From positions 819,501-883,500 of the forward strand of contig NZ_CP040396.1 in NCBI RefSeq assembly GCF_005577435.1: a DNA stretch of 64,000 bases, written 5' to 3'. Positions 46,927 to 56,366 of the stretch are shown piece by piece. The notes beneath the pieces were generated by a model. The model searched no databases. It saw nothing but the letters and a program-made list of their open reading frames with translations, and was not told the origin of the DNA. Both the position numbers and the translations under genes were made by a program. Position 1 is the stretch's first letter, and the number at the start of each line of letters is the position of its first letter. The DNA comes from Paenibacillus algicola. Its GTDB lineage: Bacteria > Bacillota > Bacilli > Paenibacillales > Paenibacillaceae.

Positions 46927-47076
46927 TTGTTAGTTTCTTCTCATTATAAGGTCTATGAAATTGCTGAACGGGTTGGATACACAGATAAAAAACATTTCAG
47001 TAAGCTATTTACTACCTATCAGAAATTTAATCCGAGAGAATATAGAAGAAAGCATCAAGTTGAATTGCGCAAATAA
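46927..47076 (+). pseudogene. AraC-type HTH C-terminal fragment
   Basis: Fifty codons encode only the end of an AraC domain: V-Y-E-I-A-E-R-V-G-Y-T-D-K-K-H-F-S-K-L-F, then F-N-P-R-E-Y-R-R-K-H. This is typical of YesN-like response regulators. There is no start codon context or upstream domain, so it is the tail of a deleted regulator. The 46769-46926 stretch shows nothing else. Confidence 0.75.
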
Positions 47077-47099
47077 AGCTCCATAAAGGAAGTGCTTGT

Positions 47100-47963
47100 A
47101 TGCAGAGCGATAATACTCCTGTGATCAAGAAGCTGATACATCATTCTCCAAGCGAGCTGGCTAAGCAGCTTCCGTGTTATGTGAACGCTATGGGGTGGAG
47201 GGTGTATGGAGCTGACATGGCTAACGAGAGGAAAACAGGGGAGTTTTACGACTTTCAAATTCAGTACGTTCTGAAGGGCAAGGGATATTTATTATGGAAC
47301 GATACCGTTTATTCACTCCAGCAGGGCGATTTTTTCTTCATCAACCTGAGTATTGGTCATAAATATTGCGCCGATCCGGTAGAGCCATGGGAAGCGGTGT
47401 GGATACATTTTGGAGGCAGTCAAGCCACTCTCTATTACCATTTGTTCGGCCAGTCGCAGCCCGTTATAACCTTCCCGCACCATGATATCGCTGGAGAGCT
47501 AATGCTTCAATTGCTTGAGCGGTATGACCGGCTATCAAGCGAGTTCGATCTGCTAGCAGGCGCACATTTGATTCGGATCATGACCGAGCTTACTATAGCC
47601 AACACATCCAAGCTTAAATTGACCATCAGTAACGAATACAGGAGCGAGGTGCAGAGGGCGATTCGATTTATAGAAGAGCATATACAGGAATCGTTAACGG
47701 TTGAGATGGTTTCTCAGTATGTCAAGTTTAGTCCATTTCACTTCTCCCGCTTATTCAAGAGGATAACAGGCTTCTCTGTGCTAGAGTATATAACGAAATA
47801 CCGAATTTCGCGGGTCAAGGAGCTGATGATCCAGACCGACTTGTCGCTTGCTGAAATAGCAGGCAGGACCGGATATTGCGATCAAAGCCATCTAGGCAAG
47901 ATGTTTAAGCGGATGGAAGGCATCACTCCAAATCAATTTCGCAAAAATGCGAGATTCCGTTAG
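47100..47963 (+). CDS. Cupin-AraC transcriptional regulator 1
   Basis: A 287-residue soluble regulator. Residues about 30-120 form an AraC-type cupin sugar-binding domain (Y-V-L-K-G-K-G-Y-L-L-W, G-D-F-F-F-I, W-E-A-V-W-I-H-F-G-G). The C-terminal 100 residues are the double HTH (F-S-P-F-H-F-S-R-L-F-K-R-I-T-G and T-G-Y-C-D-Q-S-H-L-G-K-M-F-K-R-M-E-G-I-T-P). AAAGGAAG precedes the ATG. It probably senses an intracellular sugar and activates the GH2-sulfatase operon that starts 110 bp downstream in the same direction. The ligand is not known. Confidence 0.9.
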   Translation: MQSDNTPVIKKLIHHSPSELAKQLPCYVNAMGWRVYGADMANERKTGEFYDFQIQYVLKGKGYLLWNDTVYSLQQGDFFFINLSIGHKYCADPVEPWEAVWIHFGGSQATLYYHLFGQSQPVITFPHHDIAGELMLQLLERYDRLSSEFDLLAGAHLIRIMTELTIANTSKLKLTISNEYRSEVQRAIRFIEEHIQESLTVEMVSQYVKFSPFHFSRLFKRITGFSVLEYITKYRISRVKELMIQTDLSLAEIAGRTGYCDQSHLGKMFKRMEGITPNQFRKNARFR

Positions 47964-48072
47964 GTAGTTGATTCATCGATAGCGCAGGAATATACCAAAA
48001 TGCATATTGAAACATAACAGACTCAATTCGGACGCTCCTTTATAATACGGGGAAAAGGAGATGAGGGTATAA

Positions 48073-50958
48073 ATGAGTCAATTAGACTGTCGCAAACGAG
48101 AATGCTTCGATTGGAATTGGAAGTTTATTTTATCGGATGAGATAGACGCTTACCGGGACGATTATGACGACAGCCACTGGCGGACTGTACAGCTTCCCCA
48201 TGATTGGAGTATAGAGGGTGAGTATGCCGAGCAGAACCCGACTGGTAAGTGTGGCGGCTTTCTGCCCAGCGGCATAGGCTGGTACCGCAAGCAGCTGGAG
48301 TGGAGCGGGACCATAGGGGAAAAGGGGCTGTTTCTCGAATTTGACGGCATTTATATGAACAGCACGATCTGGATTAACGGCTGCAAAGTAAACGAACGGC
48401 CTTACGGCTACATGGGCTTCGAGGTTGCTTTCGCAGACCTGCTTCGGGAAGGAAGCAATACTATTGCCATACGAGTGGACAATACCGGAAGCCCTAGCGG
48501 CCGCTGGTATACTGGATGCGGCATCTATCGCCATGTTTGGCTTGTGGAGACAGAAGTAGTGCGTGTCGCGCATTGGGGGACGTATATTACGACTCCGGCC
48601 ATACACAATGAGTATGCTCTTGTTCACGGTCAGATCGAGCTGACCAACCATTCCGCTGGTGAGCGCGAGGTGACGCTTGTTGCTCAAATCTTTTCTCCTT
48701 CAGGCACGCTTGTCGGGAAAGCGTCGAAGCTCTTGAAGCTGGAGGCTAATAAAGGCGCGACTGAGGAAGTGGAGATGAATATCAGCTCTCCGAAGCTCTG
48801 GTCTGTGGATACTCCGGAAGTGTATACAATGAAAACAGAGATATTCGCGAACGGCTGCTGTATCGACGATCATGTGACGAGCTTTGGCATACGGAGCTTC
48901 TCTATTGATACTACGCGTGGCTTCGCCTTGAATGGTCAGCCGATGAAGCTGAAGGGGGTATGCCTTCATCATGATGCCGGGCCTGTTGGGGCAGCAGTGC
49001 CCGAGAAGCTGCTGATGAAGCGGCTCCGAATGCTTAAGGAGATGGGGTGCAACGCAATCCGCACAGCCCATCATCCCATGTCACCCGAGTTTTATACATT
49101 TTGCGATCGGCTTGGTTTTATCGTGGTGGACGAAGCGTTCGACGGCTGGGAGAAGACGAAAGCAGATTGCGATTATGGGTTGTACTTCGAAGAATGGTGG
49201 CAGCAGGATCTCGGAGATATGTTGCGACGCGACCGAAACCATCCTTGTGTATTGTTCTGGAGTATCGGCAACGAGGTTCTAGACATGAAGCCCGAAACAA
49301 CTCGCAAGCTTGTTGAATTTGTGCATCAGCTTGATCCAACCCGGCCGGTTACCTGCGGCATTGATTCAATTGGGCCGGGTCCGGATGAGAACCGCTCGCT
49401 TCTTGATGTGGCCGGTTACAATGATGGCCGTGGTTCTTGCTTTGGTTATGAGCTAGATCACGAGAAACATCCGAATCGAATAATGGTTGCTACGGAAGCG
49501 CCGCACACCTTCCAGACCAGAGGCTTCTACCGGACGCAGACCTGGTGGCGTGACAAGAACCGTCACCGCATCGAAATCCCCAATTTGACGGAGAAGGAGC
49601 TCTTTTTTGACGGTGCGCTCCAGTACAATTCCTCGTATGACAATAGCGGGGTCCGGACCTCTGCCAGACATTCGTGGGGCTTTGTTCAGAAATATTCATA
49701 CCTGATCGGAGAATTCCGCTGGACTGGCTTCGATTATCTTGGAGAATCGTTCGGCTGGCCTGCACGAAGCGCGAATTTCGGAATCATCGATTTGGCCAAC
49801 TTCCCGAAGGACCATTATTATTTCTACCAGAGCCGATTTACGAGTAGTCCCATGATTCATCTGCTTCCTCATTGGACACATCCAGGCTTGGAAGATAGCC
49901 GTATACCGGTATGGATATACACGAATTGTGATGAAGCAGAGCTGCTGCTGAACGGTCGCTCGCTGGGCAGAAAGAGAATGGGAGATGCGATGTACTTGTC
50001 GTGGGACGTGAGCTATGAGCCTGGCACACTGGAAGCTATCGGGTATGTAGCAGGACAGCCGCAGGCTGTAAAGAAAGTGCGTACTGCCGGTGAGCCTGCG
50101 GGCATACGGCTGGAGACGGATACGGACAGCCTGCGCCCGGATGGACGCGATGTCGCGCAAGTCAGCTTCTCAATCATTGATGCACAAGGGCGATTCGTGC
50201 CGAGCGGGGATAGTGTTGTCGCTCTTCAGGTTGCCGGACCTGCAGAGCTTCTTGGCACGGAGAATGGGGACCCATTGGACCTGACTCCGCCGCGGTCTCC
50301 GCTTCGCAAGGCGTTCTACGGTCTCGGCATGGGGCTTGTGCAGTCAACCTTCGAGGACAAGCCGATTGAAGTTACGGCTGCCGTAATCGCAGGATCGACT
50401 ATATTTACTGATTCAACCACAGTGACTATTGCTTTAGAGCGCATTGCCCTAAGAGGGGGGTTAAGCTCCAGGGAGCTTGCCATCTATTATTCCATAGACG
50501 GTTCAGAGGCGAACACGCTTTACAGGGGAGCCTTCGAAATCAATAACAGCTGTACCATTCGAGCTGTCGTGGTGGAGAATGGAGATACGATCCTTGAGCT
50601 GCTTGCCGAATTCAAAAAGGGAGTGCATGAGAAGGTCATTGATCTGACGCATGGCAATCATCAGGAAGAGCCTGCTAGGTTCAACGGGCCGTTCGCTTTT
50701 CAAGTATGCGGTGATTGGACGGATGGCACCCTGCGGTATCATTTCCAGCCTGACGGAACGGTGCTGCAATCCATCGGCTTAGATACTCCTCTGCTGTATG
50801 GAACATGGTGGTGCGATAGGGGAACGGGAGAGCTTGCGCCTCTGGATCGGCAGAAGAATCATAAGCTCACGCTTGTCACTCAGCCAGCGGAAAGTCTGTC
50901 TCTTGAACATGACCATTGCAGGATCACATTGACTAGATTGACTCAGGGGACAATATGA
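48073..50958 (+). CDS. GH2 glycoside hydrolase (beta-galactosidase/beta-glucuronidase family), cytoplasmic
   Basis: A 961-residue GH2 enzyme: jelly-roll N domain (L-P-H-D-W-S-I-E-G, G-W-Y-R-K), Ig-like domain, TIM barrel with R-T-A-H-H-P, acid/base Glu in W-S-I-G-N-E-V and nucleophile Glu in L-I-G-E-F-R-W-T-G-F-D-Y-L-G-E. DUF4982-like and Big-type beta modules follow, plus an extra C-terminal lipocalin-like segment (G-D-W-T-D-G-T-L-R-Y-H-F). No signal peptide. Exact sugar specificity cannot be read from sequence; GH2 enzymes of this longer type are common in sulfated-glycan loci. ATG at 48073 follows AAGGAGATGAGGG. The stop overlaps the start of sulfatase D (ATGA). Confidence 0.9.
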   Translation: MSQLDCRKRECFDWNWKFILSDEIDAYRDDYDDSHWRTVQLPHDWSIEGEYAEQNPTGKCGGFLPSGIGWYRKQLEWSGTIGEKGLFLEFDGIYMNSTIWINGCKVNERPYGYMGFEVAFADLLREGSNTIAIRVDNTGSPSGRWYTGCGIYRHVWLVETEVVRVAHWGTYITTPAIHNEYALVHGQIELTNHSAGEREVTLVAQIFSPSGTLVGKASKLLKLEANKGATEEVEMNISSPKLWSVDTPEVYTMKTEIFANGCCIDDHVTSFGIRSFSIDTTRGFALNGQPMKLKGVCLHHDAGPVGAAVPEKLLMKRLRMLKEMGCNAIRTAHHPMSPEFYTFCDRLGFIVVDEAFDGWEKTKADCDYGLYFEEWWQQDLGDMLRRDRNHPCVLFWSIGNEVLDMKPETTRKLVEFVHQLDPTRPVTCGIDSIGPGPDENRSLLDVAGYNDGRGSCFGYELDHEKHPNRIMVATEAPHTFQTRGFYRTQTWWRDKNRHRIEIPNLTEKELFFDGALQYNSSYDNSGVRTSARHSWGFVQKYSYLIGEFRWTGFDYLGESFGWPARSANFGIIDLANFPKDHYYFYQSRFTSSPMIHLLPHWTHPGLEDSRIPVWIYTNCDEAELLLNGRSLGRKRMGDAMYLSWDVSYEPGTLEAIGYVAGQPQAVKKVRTAGEPAGIRLETDTDSLRPDGRDVAQVSFSIIDAQGRFVPSGDSVVALQVAGPAELLGTENGDPLDLTPPRSPLRKAFYGLGMGLVQSTFEDKPIEVTAAVIAGSTIFTDSTTVTIALERIALRGGLSSRELAIYYSIDGSEANTLYRGAFEINNSCTIRAVVVENGDTILELLAEFKKGVHEKVIDLTHGNHQEEPARFNGPFAFQVCGDWTDGTLRYHFQPDGTVLQSIGLDTPLLYGTWWCDRGTGELAPLDRQKNHKLTLVTQPAESLSLEHDHCRITLTRLTQGTI

Positions 50959-52346
50959 ACGGATATAATATCTTATTTATCATGACAGATCAGCTTCGAT
51001 TGGATGCGCTCGGCAAAACAGGAGGCTGGGTAAAAACGCCTCATATCGATGCTCTTGCCGCAGAGGGAATGCTGTTTACCAATTGTATCACCAATTCTCC
51101 GGTTTGCATTCCGGCCCGGGTTTCTTTAGCTACAGGCTTGTACCCTCATAATACAGGGGTTTGGAAAAATATAGAGTATGATTTGCCGGCGGACAGCAGC
51201 ACATGGATGCAAACGATTCGGGATGCGGGTTACCGTACCGGTCTGATTGGCAAAACTCATTTGCACCGTCACATAGGCGATCTGAGGGAACGTGAACATC
51301 TTATGCATACCTATGGATTTGATCATGTGGACGAAATTGGCGGACCAAGAGCCAGCATGTGGGTTGGCAGCCATATGACGGACGAGTGGAGCAAAGCTGG
51401 CGTGCTGGATGCATATATTCAGGAATATAATGACCGGTTCACCACCAAACCGTATGTAGCGAGACCGTCGGTTCTTCCTTTGTCTCTGTATGCGGATGTA
51501 TATGTCGGAACCAAGGCCCAAGCATTCATCAGCAGCTATAAGGACGACAAGCCTTGGTTTTGTATGGTCAGCTTCGGCGGTCCGCATGAGCCGTGGGACG
51601 CTCCTGAGCCTTACGCCAGCATGTACGAACCGGAGCAAATGCCAAAGCCTATCCCTAGACCTTCAGTTGACTCAACTCGTCCCATAGGGCATTTGGATGA
51701 GCTGATGAACGAGAATCGGCATTCACCTGTTCTAGAGGAGCAGGACATTGCCGCCATGAGGGCCAATTATGCCGGTAATGTGACCCTGATTGATGAGCAG
51801 ATCGGTCAGATACTTCAAGTCTTGAAAGAGAAAAACGAATTGGATAAGACGGTGATAGTGTTTACCGCGGACCATGGGGAAATGAACGGGGATTACGGCT
51901 TGCTTTACAAAGAGAACTTCTTAAACGCAGCGGTAAAGGTGCCGCTTATCATTTGGACCCCGGAGCTAAAGAGCAGTGAGCATGCTGGAGCAGTATACGA
52001 CGGAATGGTGGAGCTGTTCGATATTGGTCCGAGCATGTGCGAATTAGCCGGAACGCAGCTTGCGCATCGTCATTTTGCGAAATCGTTGAGTCCTGTTCTC
52101 GAAGACCCCAGGACAGTGCACAGGGAAGAGGCGATATCCGAGATTCACGGCGAAGTGATGCTGCAAAACCGGGAGTGGAAGTTAGTGCTTAACGCACAAG
52201 GTACTCCTTATCTGCTGTTTCATTTGACAGAGGATCCCAATGAGCAGCGTAATTTGGTGGGAGAACCGGCTTATGGCGAAGTAGTTCAGAAGCTTAAGGA
52301 TACTATTTTTGCAAGATTGATGTCCAGCTTAGTTTATAAGAACTAA
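50955..52346 (+). CDS. S1-family sulfatase D, cytoplasmic, Cys-type
   Basis: A 463-residue sulfatase whose ATG shares a 4-bp ATGA overlap with the GH2 stop. Active site C-I-P-A-R with Cys51; metal ligands D12-Q13 in M-T-D-Q-L-R and D-H in F-T-A-D-H-G-E-M-N-G-D-Y; G-K-T-H near 103. The missing signal peptide places it in the cytoplasm. Coupled translation with GH2 suggests that the two act in sequence on one oligomer. Region 48-53.8 kb is visibly richer in GC than the 36.9-39.3 kb region, but coding quality is good throughout. Confidence 0.92.
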   Translation: MNGYNILFIMTDQLRLDALGKTGGWVKTPHIDALAAEGMLFTNCITNSPVCIPARVSLATGLYPHNTGVWKNIEYDLPADSSTWMQTIRDAGYRTGLIGKTHLHRHIGDLREREHLMHTYGFDHVDEIGGPRASMWVGSHMTDEWSKAGVLDAYIQEYNDRFTTKPYVARPSVLPLSLYADVYVGTKAQAFISSYKDDKPWFCMVSFGGPHEPWDAPEPYASMYEPEQMPKPIPRPSVDSTRPIGHLDELMNENRHSPVLEEQDIAAMRANYAGNVTLIDEQIGQILQVLKEKNELDKTVIVFTADHGEMNGDYGLLYKENFLNAAVKVPLIIWTPELKSSEHAGAVYDGMVELFDIGPSMCELAGTQLAHRHFAKSLSPVLEDPRTVHREEAISEIHGEVMLQNREWKLVLNAQGTPYLLFHLTEDPNEQRNLVGEPAYGEVVQKLKDTIFARLMSSLVYKN

Positions 52347-52377
52347 GCCAAATCATTAACGGAATGGGGGATTTACG

Positions 52378-53787
52378 TTGGAAGCCAACCATACCTTGGT
52401 CAACCGACCGAACTTCATATTTATTTTGTTGGATGATATGGGATGGAAGGATCTGGGTTGTTATGGAAGCTCCTTCTACGAGACGCCACATCTAGACCGC
52501 CTTGCAAGCGAGGGAATGAGATTTACGGATGCATATGCAGCTAGCCCAGTGTGCTCTCCTACACGCGCTAGCATTCTGACAGGGAAGTATCCAGCTTCTC
52601 TCGGAATCACGAACTGGATTGGCGGCGATGCAAAGGGGAAACTGCTTGATGCACCTTATCTTCGCTATTTGCCCTTGGAAGAGAAAAGTATGGCCCGTGC
52701 TCTTAAAGAGCATGGATATCGCACCTGGAACGTAGGCAAGTGGCATATGGGCGGAAAAGATTTTTATCCCGAAAAACACGGCTTTGACGTCAACGTCGGC
52801 GGCTGCGACTGGGGATCGCCGCACAAAGGATACTTCAGCCCTTATGGAATTGAAACGCTTCCGGATGGTCCGGAGGGAGAATATTTGACGGATAGATTGA
52901 CCGATGAAGCGATCAGACTGATTCAACAAAAGGATCAGGCGCCGTTTTTCCTTTACTTATCGCATTATACGGTGCATACACCGATCCAGGCCAAAGCGGA
53001 AGATATCGCCAAATATACCGAAAAAGCCAAGAAGCTGGGATTGGATCAGTTAAGTGCTATCGAAGAGGGGGAACTCTTCCCCTGCGAGCACAAGAAACAT
53101 TTGCGCGTCCAACGAAGGGTGATTCAATCGGATCCCGTCTATGCGGCAATGATTGATAATCTGGACTGGAATATCGGAAGGCTGCTGCAGGCTCTGGAGG
53201 AGACGGGACAAGCTGAGAATACGGTCATTATCTTCACCTCGGACAACGGTGGATTGGCTACAGCCGAGAGCTCGCCTACATGCAATGCGCCGTTGCAGGA
53301 GGGAAAAGGCTGGATGTACGAAGGCGGTGTGCGCGAGCCGTTGATCGTCAAATGGCCGGGAACAATAAAGCCCGGCAGTGTATGCGAGGTTCCGGTAACC
53401 AGCCCCGATTTTTATCCGACCCTGCTCGAAATAGCGGGACTTCCCTTATTACCAGAGCAGCATTCGGACGGAATCAGCTTCGTCCCTTTGCTGAAGGGAG
53501 AAGATAGCCTGGAACGGGAAGCGATATATTGGCATTATCCCCATTATGGCAATCAAGGAGGCACCCCTGGTTCATCCATACGTATGGGAAATGATAAGCT
53601 CATTGAGTTCTTTGAAGACGGGCGTGTTGAGCTGTACAATTTGCTTGCGGATTTAGGTGAGGAACATGATATTGCCAAAGAGCGGCCGGACTTGGCGGAG
53701 AAGCTCCAAAAGAAGCTAAGCCAGTGGCGAGAGCAGGTTGAAGCGAAAATTCCAGTGCCGAATCCTGAGTATACACAATCATTTTGA
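52378..53787 (+). CDS. S1-family arylsulfatase-like sulfatase E, cytoplasmic, Cys-type
   Basis: A 469-residue sulfatase. TTG start at 52378 behind GGGGGAT. Active site C-S-P-T-R with Cys59; metal ligands D19-D20 in L-L-D-D-M-G-W and D-N in F-T-S-D-N-G-G-L; G-K-W-H-M-G-G near 119. The L-D-D-M-G-W and S-D-N-G-G pattern places it in the arylsulfatase A/S1_16-like branch, different from sulfatases B-D, so it probably removes a different sulfate. It is the last gene of the GH2 operon, ending in a strong terminator. Confidence 0.92.
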   Translation: MEANHTLVNRPNFIFILLDDMGWKDLGCYGSSFYETPHLDRLASEGMRFTDAYAASPVCSPTRASILTGKYPASLGITNWIGGDAKGKLLDAPYLRYLPLEEKSMARALKEHGYRTWNVGKWHMGGKDFYPEKHGFDVNVGGCDWGSPHKGYFSPYGIETLPDGPEGEYLTDRLTDEAIRLIQQKDQAPFFLYLSHYTVHTPIQAKAEDIAKYTEKAKKLGLDQLSAIEEGELFPCEHKKHLRVQRRVIQSDPVYAAMIDNLDWNIGRLLQALEETGQAENTVIIFTSDNGGLATAESSPTCNAPLQEGKGWMYEGGVREPLIVKWPGTIKPGSVCEVPVTSPDFYPTLLEIAGLPLLPEQHSDGISFVPLLKGEDSLEREAIYWHYPHYGNQGGTPGSSIRMGNDKLIEFFEDGRVELYNLLADLGEEHDIAKERPDLAEKLQKKLSQWREQVEAKIPVPNPEYTQSF

Positions 53788-53826
53788 TGTCCAAACGCTG
53801 GAACTGTTCACGTCAATAGAATGGAA

Positions 53827-53872
53827 TATCGCCGCTTCTTTCGTCATTGAAAGATAGCGGCGATACTTTTTT
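53827..53872. terminator. Strong terminator between convergent operons
   Basis: TATCGCCGCT pairs with AGCGGCGATA and an inner TCTTTC with GAAAGA around a 6-nt loop, followed by CTTTTTT. It ends the GH2-sulfatase operon and probably also serves regulator 3, which converges from the other strand 10 bp further on. Confidence 0.9.
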
Positions 53873-53881
53873 AAATATCCT

Positions 53882-56152
53882 TTAACTGGGATCTTCATGA
53901 TCTTTCAATTTTCGCATAGTTCTATATTGCCCGGGTGTTAGCCCGGTTTCCTTCTTAAACGAACGTATGAAATTTTGAGTATTTTTGTAGTTCAGTTGTA
54001 TAGAAATTTCATTAATCGCCAAATCGGACTGAATCAGCATTTCCTTCGCTTTATTGATTCGGTCGTATTTCACATATTCAGAGAACGGAACACCTTGTTC
54101 CTTTCGGAATATCAGCCCCAGATATCCCGGCGAATAGTTCAATTTCGTGCTGATCGACTCAAGGGTTGGCTCTGTTTCATTTTGGATAAGCGACAGCATT
54201 TGCTCGGATATTCGTTGATGCTGCCGTTCGTTTTTTTCTTCTATTAAACGTAAAGATGGTATGATTACACGATGCTTGAACCAGCTTTCAATTTCATCAG
54301 CTGTCTGCAGCTCCATAAGTTCTCTAGGTAAGGATTGTCCGTCTAGTATTAAATTCGCATTCTCATTGTCAGGCTGGTATAGACGAACAATGTCATTCAG
54401 CAGTCTTATGAGAATCATCTGGTAGTCTGTAAGAGATAGAGGATTGTTTTGGAACAGCAATTGAATAAACCGATGAAGCGCATCGTCGGCTTTTACTGGT
54501 TCATTCAATTTTATGGCATCAGTTAGCTGAATAGATAAGTATTCAGGATAGTCAATTGGGTTTCTGTTGCTTGATGGTTCTACATCTTCAATAAATAGTA
54601 GAGACTGATTCCCGAACCGAACTCTATACTTAAGGGCATTCATGGCTTCTTTAAGAGCTAAAGGAGCATCGATGAGATCTGTAAATGTAGTACTAACTCC
54701 AGCACTCACCGATAGCTTAGTGTAATCGCGAATTTTTTCTAAAGTATTCTGAGCCTGAATAAGGATCGTACCTTTATTCAAGTTTGCATCTTGATTCTTT
54801 AATCCAAGGATGCAGATGAGGGATTGATTCATCACAACAGAAGATAATCGCATGGAAGAGGGGATGACTTCTTCCAAGATATTCATCAGGATAAAAATAA
54901 GCAACTCCCGATCGCTCTCCTTGAACCGACTGTTTGTCAGGGTGTCTATTTGAATAGCGATGAGAGTGTATTGCTCTTGAAATTGCAGCTGTTGGTGATG
55001 ATCCAGTATTTTTTCCTGAATTTCGTTTCGCAGCATCCCACTGGACAAAAGCTGGAATACATAATATTTATTGAGATGAATGCCTTGCGATATGATTTGC
55101 TGTTTCATATTTTTCAGAGCAGATCCAATATATTCTAATTCATCATATGTCCAACTTCCTGGTTTTTTCTTCTCAATTAGACTTGAAATTTTTCTAATGG
55201 GGTTATGAATTTTCATAGCTCCTGTGAATGACAATGCCACCATGATAATTATTAATCCGCAACATATCATTAGCGTGAGCCAGCCGATCCAACGACTATC
55301 TTTATGAATGACTGATTTCGGCACAATGGAAATATAATAAGTCCAGTTAGTAAACTCCGATTTTTTGTAAAAAAAATATACATCCTCTCCTTGAAACTCT
55401 CCCCTTGTGAAACCTGAAGGCGTATCCGGATATTGCTCTAGGAAAGGAATATCTAATCGATCAGGGATGTTTTTATTGTCATTAGAAGCCAATACCTGTT
55501 TTTCTTTATTAATAATGAACAAGGTGTTAAAGCTTTGGGACTTGGCAATCCATTCACTCCACTTACTCTCGCTGATTTTTACAGCTAGCAAACCCATAGG
55601 TGACCTCCATACATTTGCAGGTACGGACTGTATATGCCAGATGCCTCTTGGCAACTGAGTATTGTGTATGAGAGGTTCTTGTCCCAAGTGATTATCTAAT
55701 AATGTAGAAGATTTGAACTTTAATTGCTGTAATAGCAATTGGTAAGCATCTGTTTGATGTTGGTTTAATTGAAAGATTTTCTCCGGATAAATAGCCCAGT
55801 TATGCTTCATGTTTATATAGTAAATTGACTCGATGCCGAGTTCTTTAGTGAACATGTACTCCAAGTTGAGAGAAGCATCACGTATGACTTGAAAATTCCT
55901 CTCATGAAGTGCTGTATTCGATAGCTTATCCATTATTGGGAGGTTCGAGAATTGAACGACTGAACGCTCAATGATTTTCAAGTTCTGCTCGATGGATATC
56001 TCGGTTTGAGCAAGCAGTTGCTGGTTGCTGTTCGTCACTTTATTTAATATACTGGCCGCTGAATTGTGATACGCAAAATACCCAAGCAATACCATGGGGA
56101 AAATGGAAAGAAACAAGCCATAGATAAGTAGTCTCATGAAATATGTAGACAA
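53882..56152 (-). CDS. Membrane-anchored AraC-family transcriptional regulator 3
   Basis: A 756-residue protein: helix 1 at about 5-27, an extracytoplasmic sensor region, helix 2 near 287-310 (L-T-L-M-I-C-C-G-L-I-I-I-M-V-A-L), a cytoplasmic region and a C-terminal AraC domain (Y-L-G-L-I-F-R-K-E-Q-G-V-P-F-S-E-Y and N-F-I-R-S-F-K-K-E-T-G-L-T-P-G-Q-Y-R). I prefer the TTG at 56152 because AAAAGGGGTG lies 5 nt upstream; an ATG at 56173 has no site. It is divergent from importer 3 and probably regulates it. The 56153-56366 gap holds the promoters. Confidence 0.87.
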   Translation of the reverse strand: MSTYFMRLLIYGLFLSIFPMVLLGYFAYHNSAASILNKVTNSNQQLLAQTEISIEQNLKIIERSVVQFSNLPIMDKLSNTALHERNFQVIRDASLNLEYMFTKELGIESIYYINMKHNWAIYPEKIFQLNQHQTDAYQLLLQQLKFKSSTLLDNHLGQEPLIHNTQLPRGIWHIQSVPANVWRSPMGLLAVKISESKWSEWIAKSQSFNTLFIINKEKQVLASNDNKNIPDRLDIPFLEQYPDTPSGFTRGEFQGEDVYFFYKKSEFTNWTYYISIVPKSVIHKDSRWIGWLTLMICCGLIIIMVALSFTGAMKIHNPIRKISSLIEKKKPGSWTYDELEYIGSALKNMKQQIISQGIHLNKYYVFQLLSSGMLRNEIQEKILDHHQQLQFQEQYTLIAIQIDTLTNSRFKESDRELLIFILMNILEEVIPSSMRLSSVVMNQSLICILGLKNQDANLNKGTILIQAQNTLEKIRDYTKLSVSAGVSTTFTDLIDAPLALKEAMNALKYRVRFGNQSLLFIEDVEPSSNRNPIDYPEYLSIQLTDAIKLNEPVKADDALHRFIQLLFQNNPLSLTDYQMILIRLLNDIVRLYQPDNENANLILDGQSLPRELMELQTADEIESWFKHRVIIPSLRLIEEKNERQHQRISEQMLSLIQNETEPTLESISTKLNYSPGYLGLIFRKEQGVPFSEYVKYDRINKAKEMLIQSDLAINEISIQLNYKNTQNFIRSFKKETGLTPGQYRTMRKLKDHEDPS

Positions 56153-56366
56153 TAAATCACCCCTTTTTCTCATTTAACCATAGCTTATTAGGGATTTCAC
56201 ACGCAATAATCATTCTCCCCAATTCGTAATCATCATACATCGAAGTGTGTGATGATTATAGACAGTCATACAATATAGCTGTAATTTCGAATTGTAACCC
56301 ACATCAAGCGTGAAGATGGGATGCGTTATCAATACGAATATAAACAACAAGGAGCTGAGAATACAT

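Noticed and set aside
49490..50160. Long minus-strand frames (91-154 codons) within the GH2 gene
   Set aside because: Shadow frames in GC-richer DNA opposite an intact, motif-complete GH2 gene; no ribosome binding sites.
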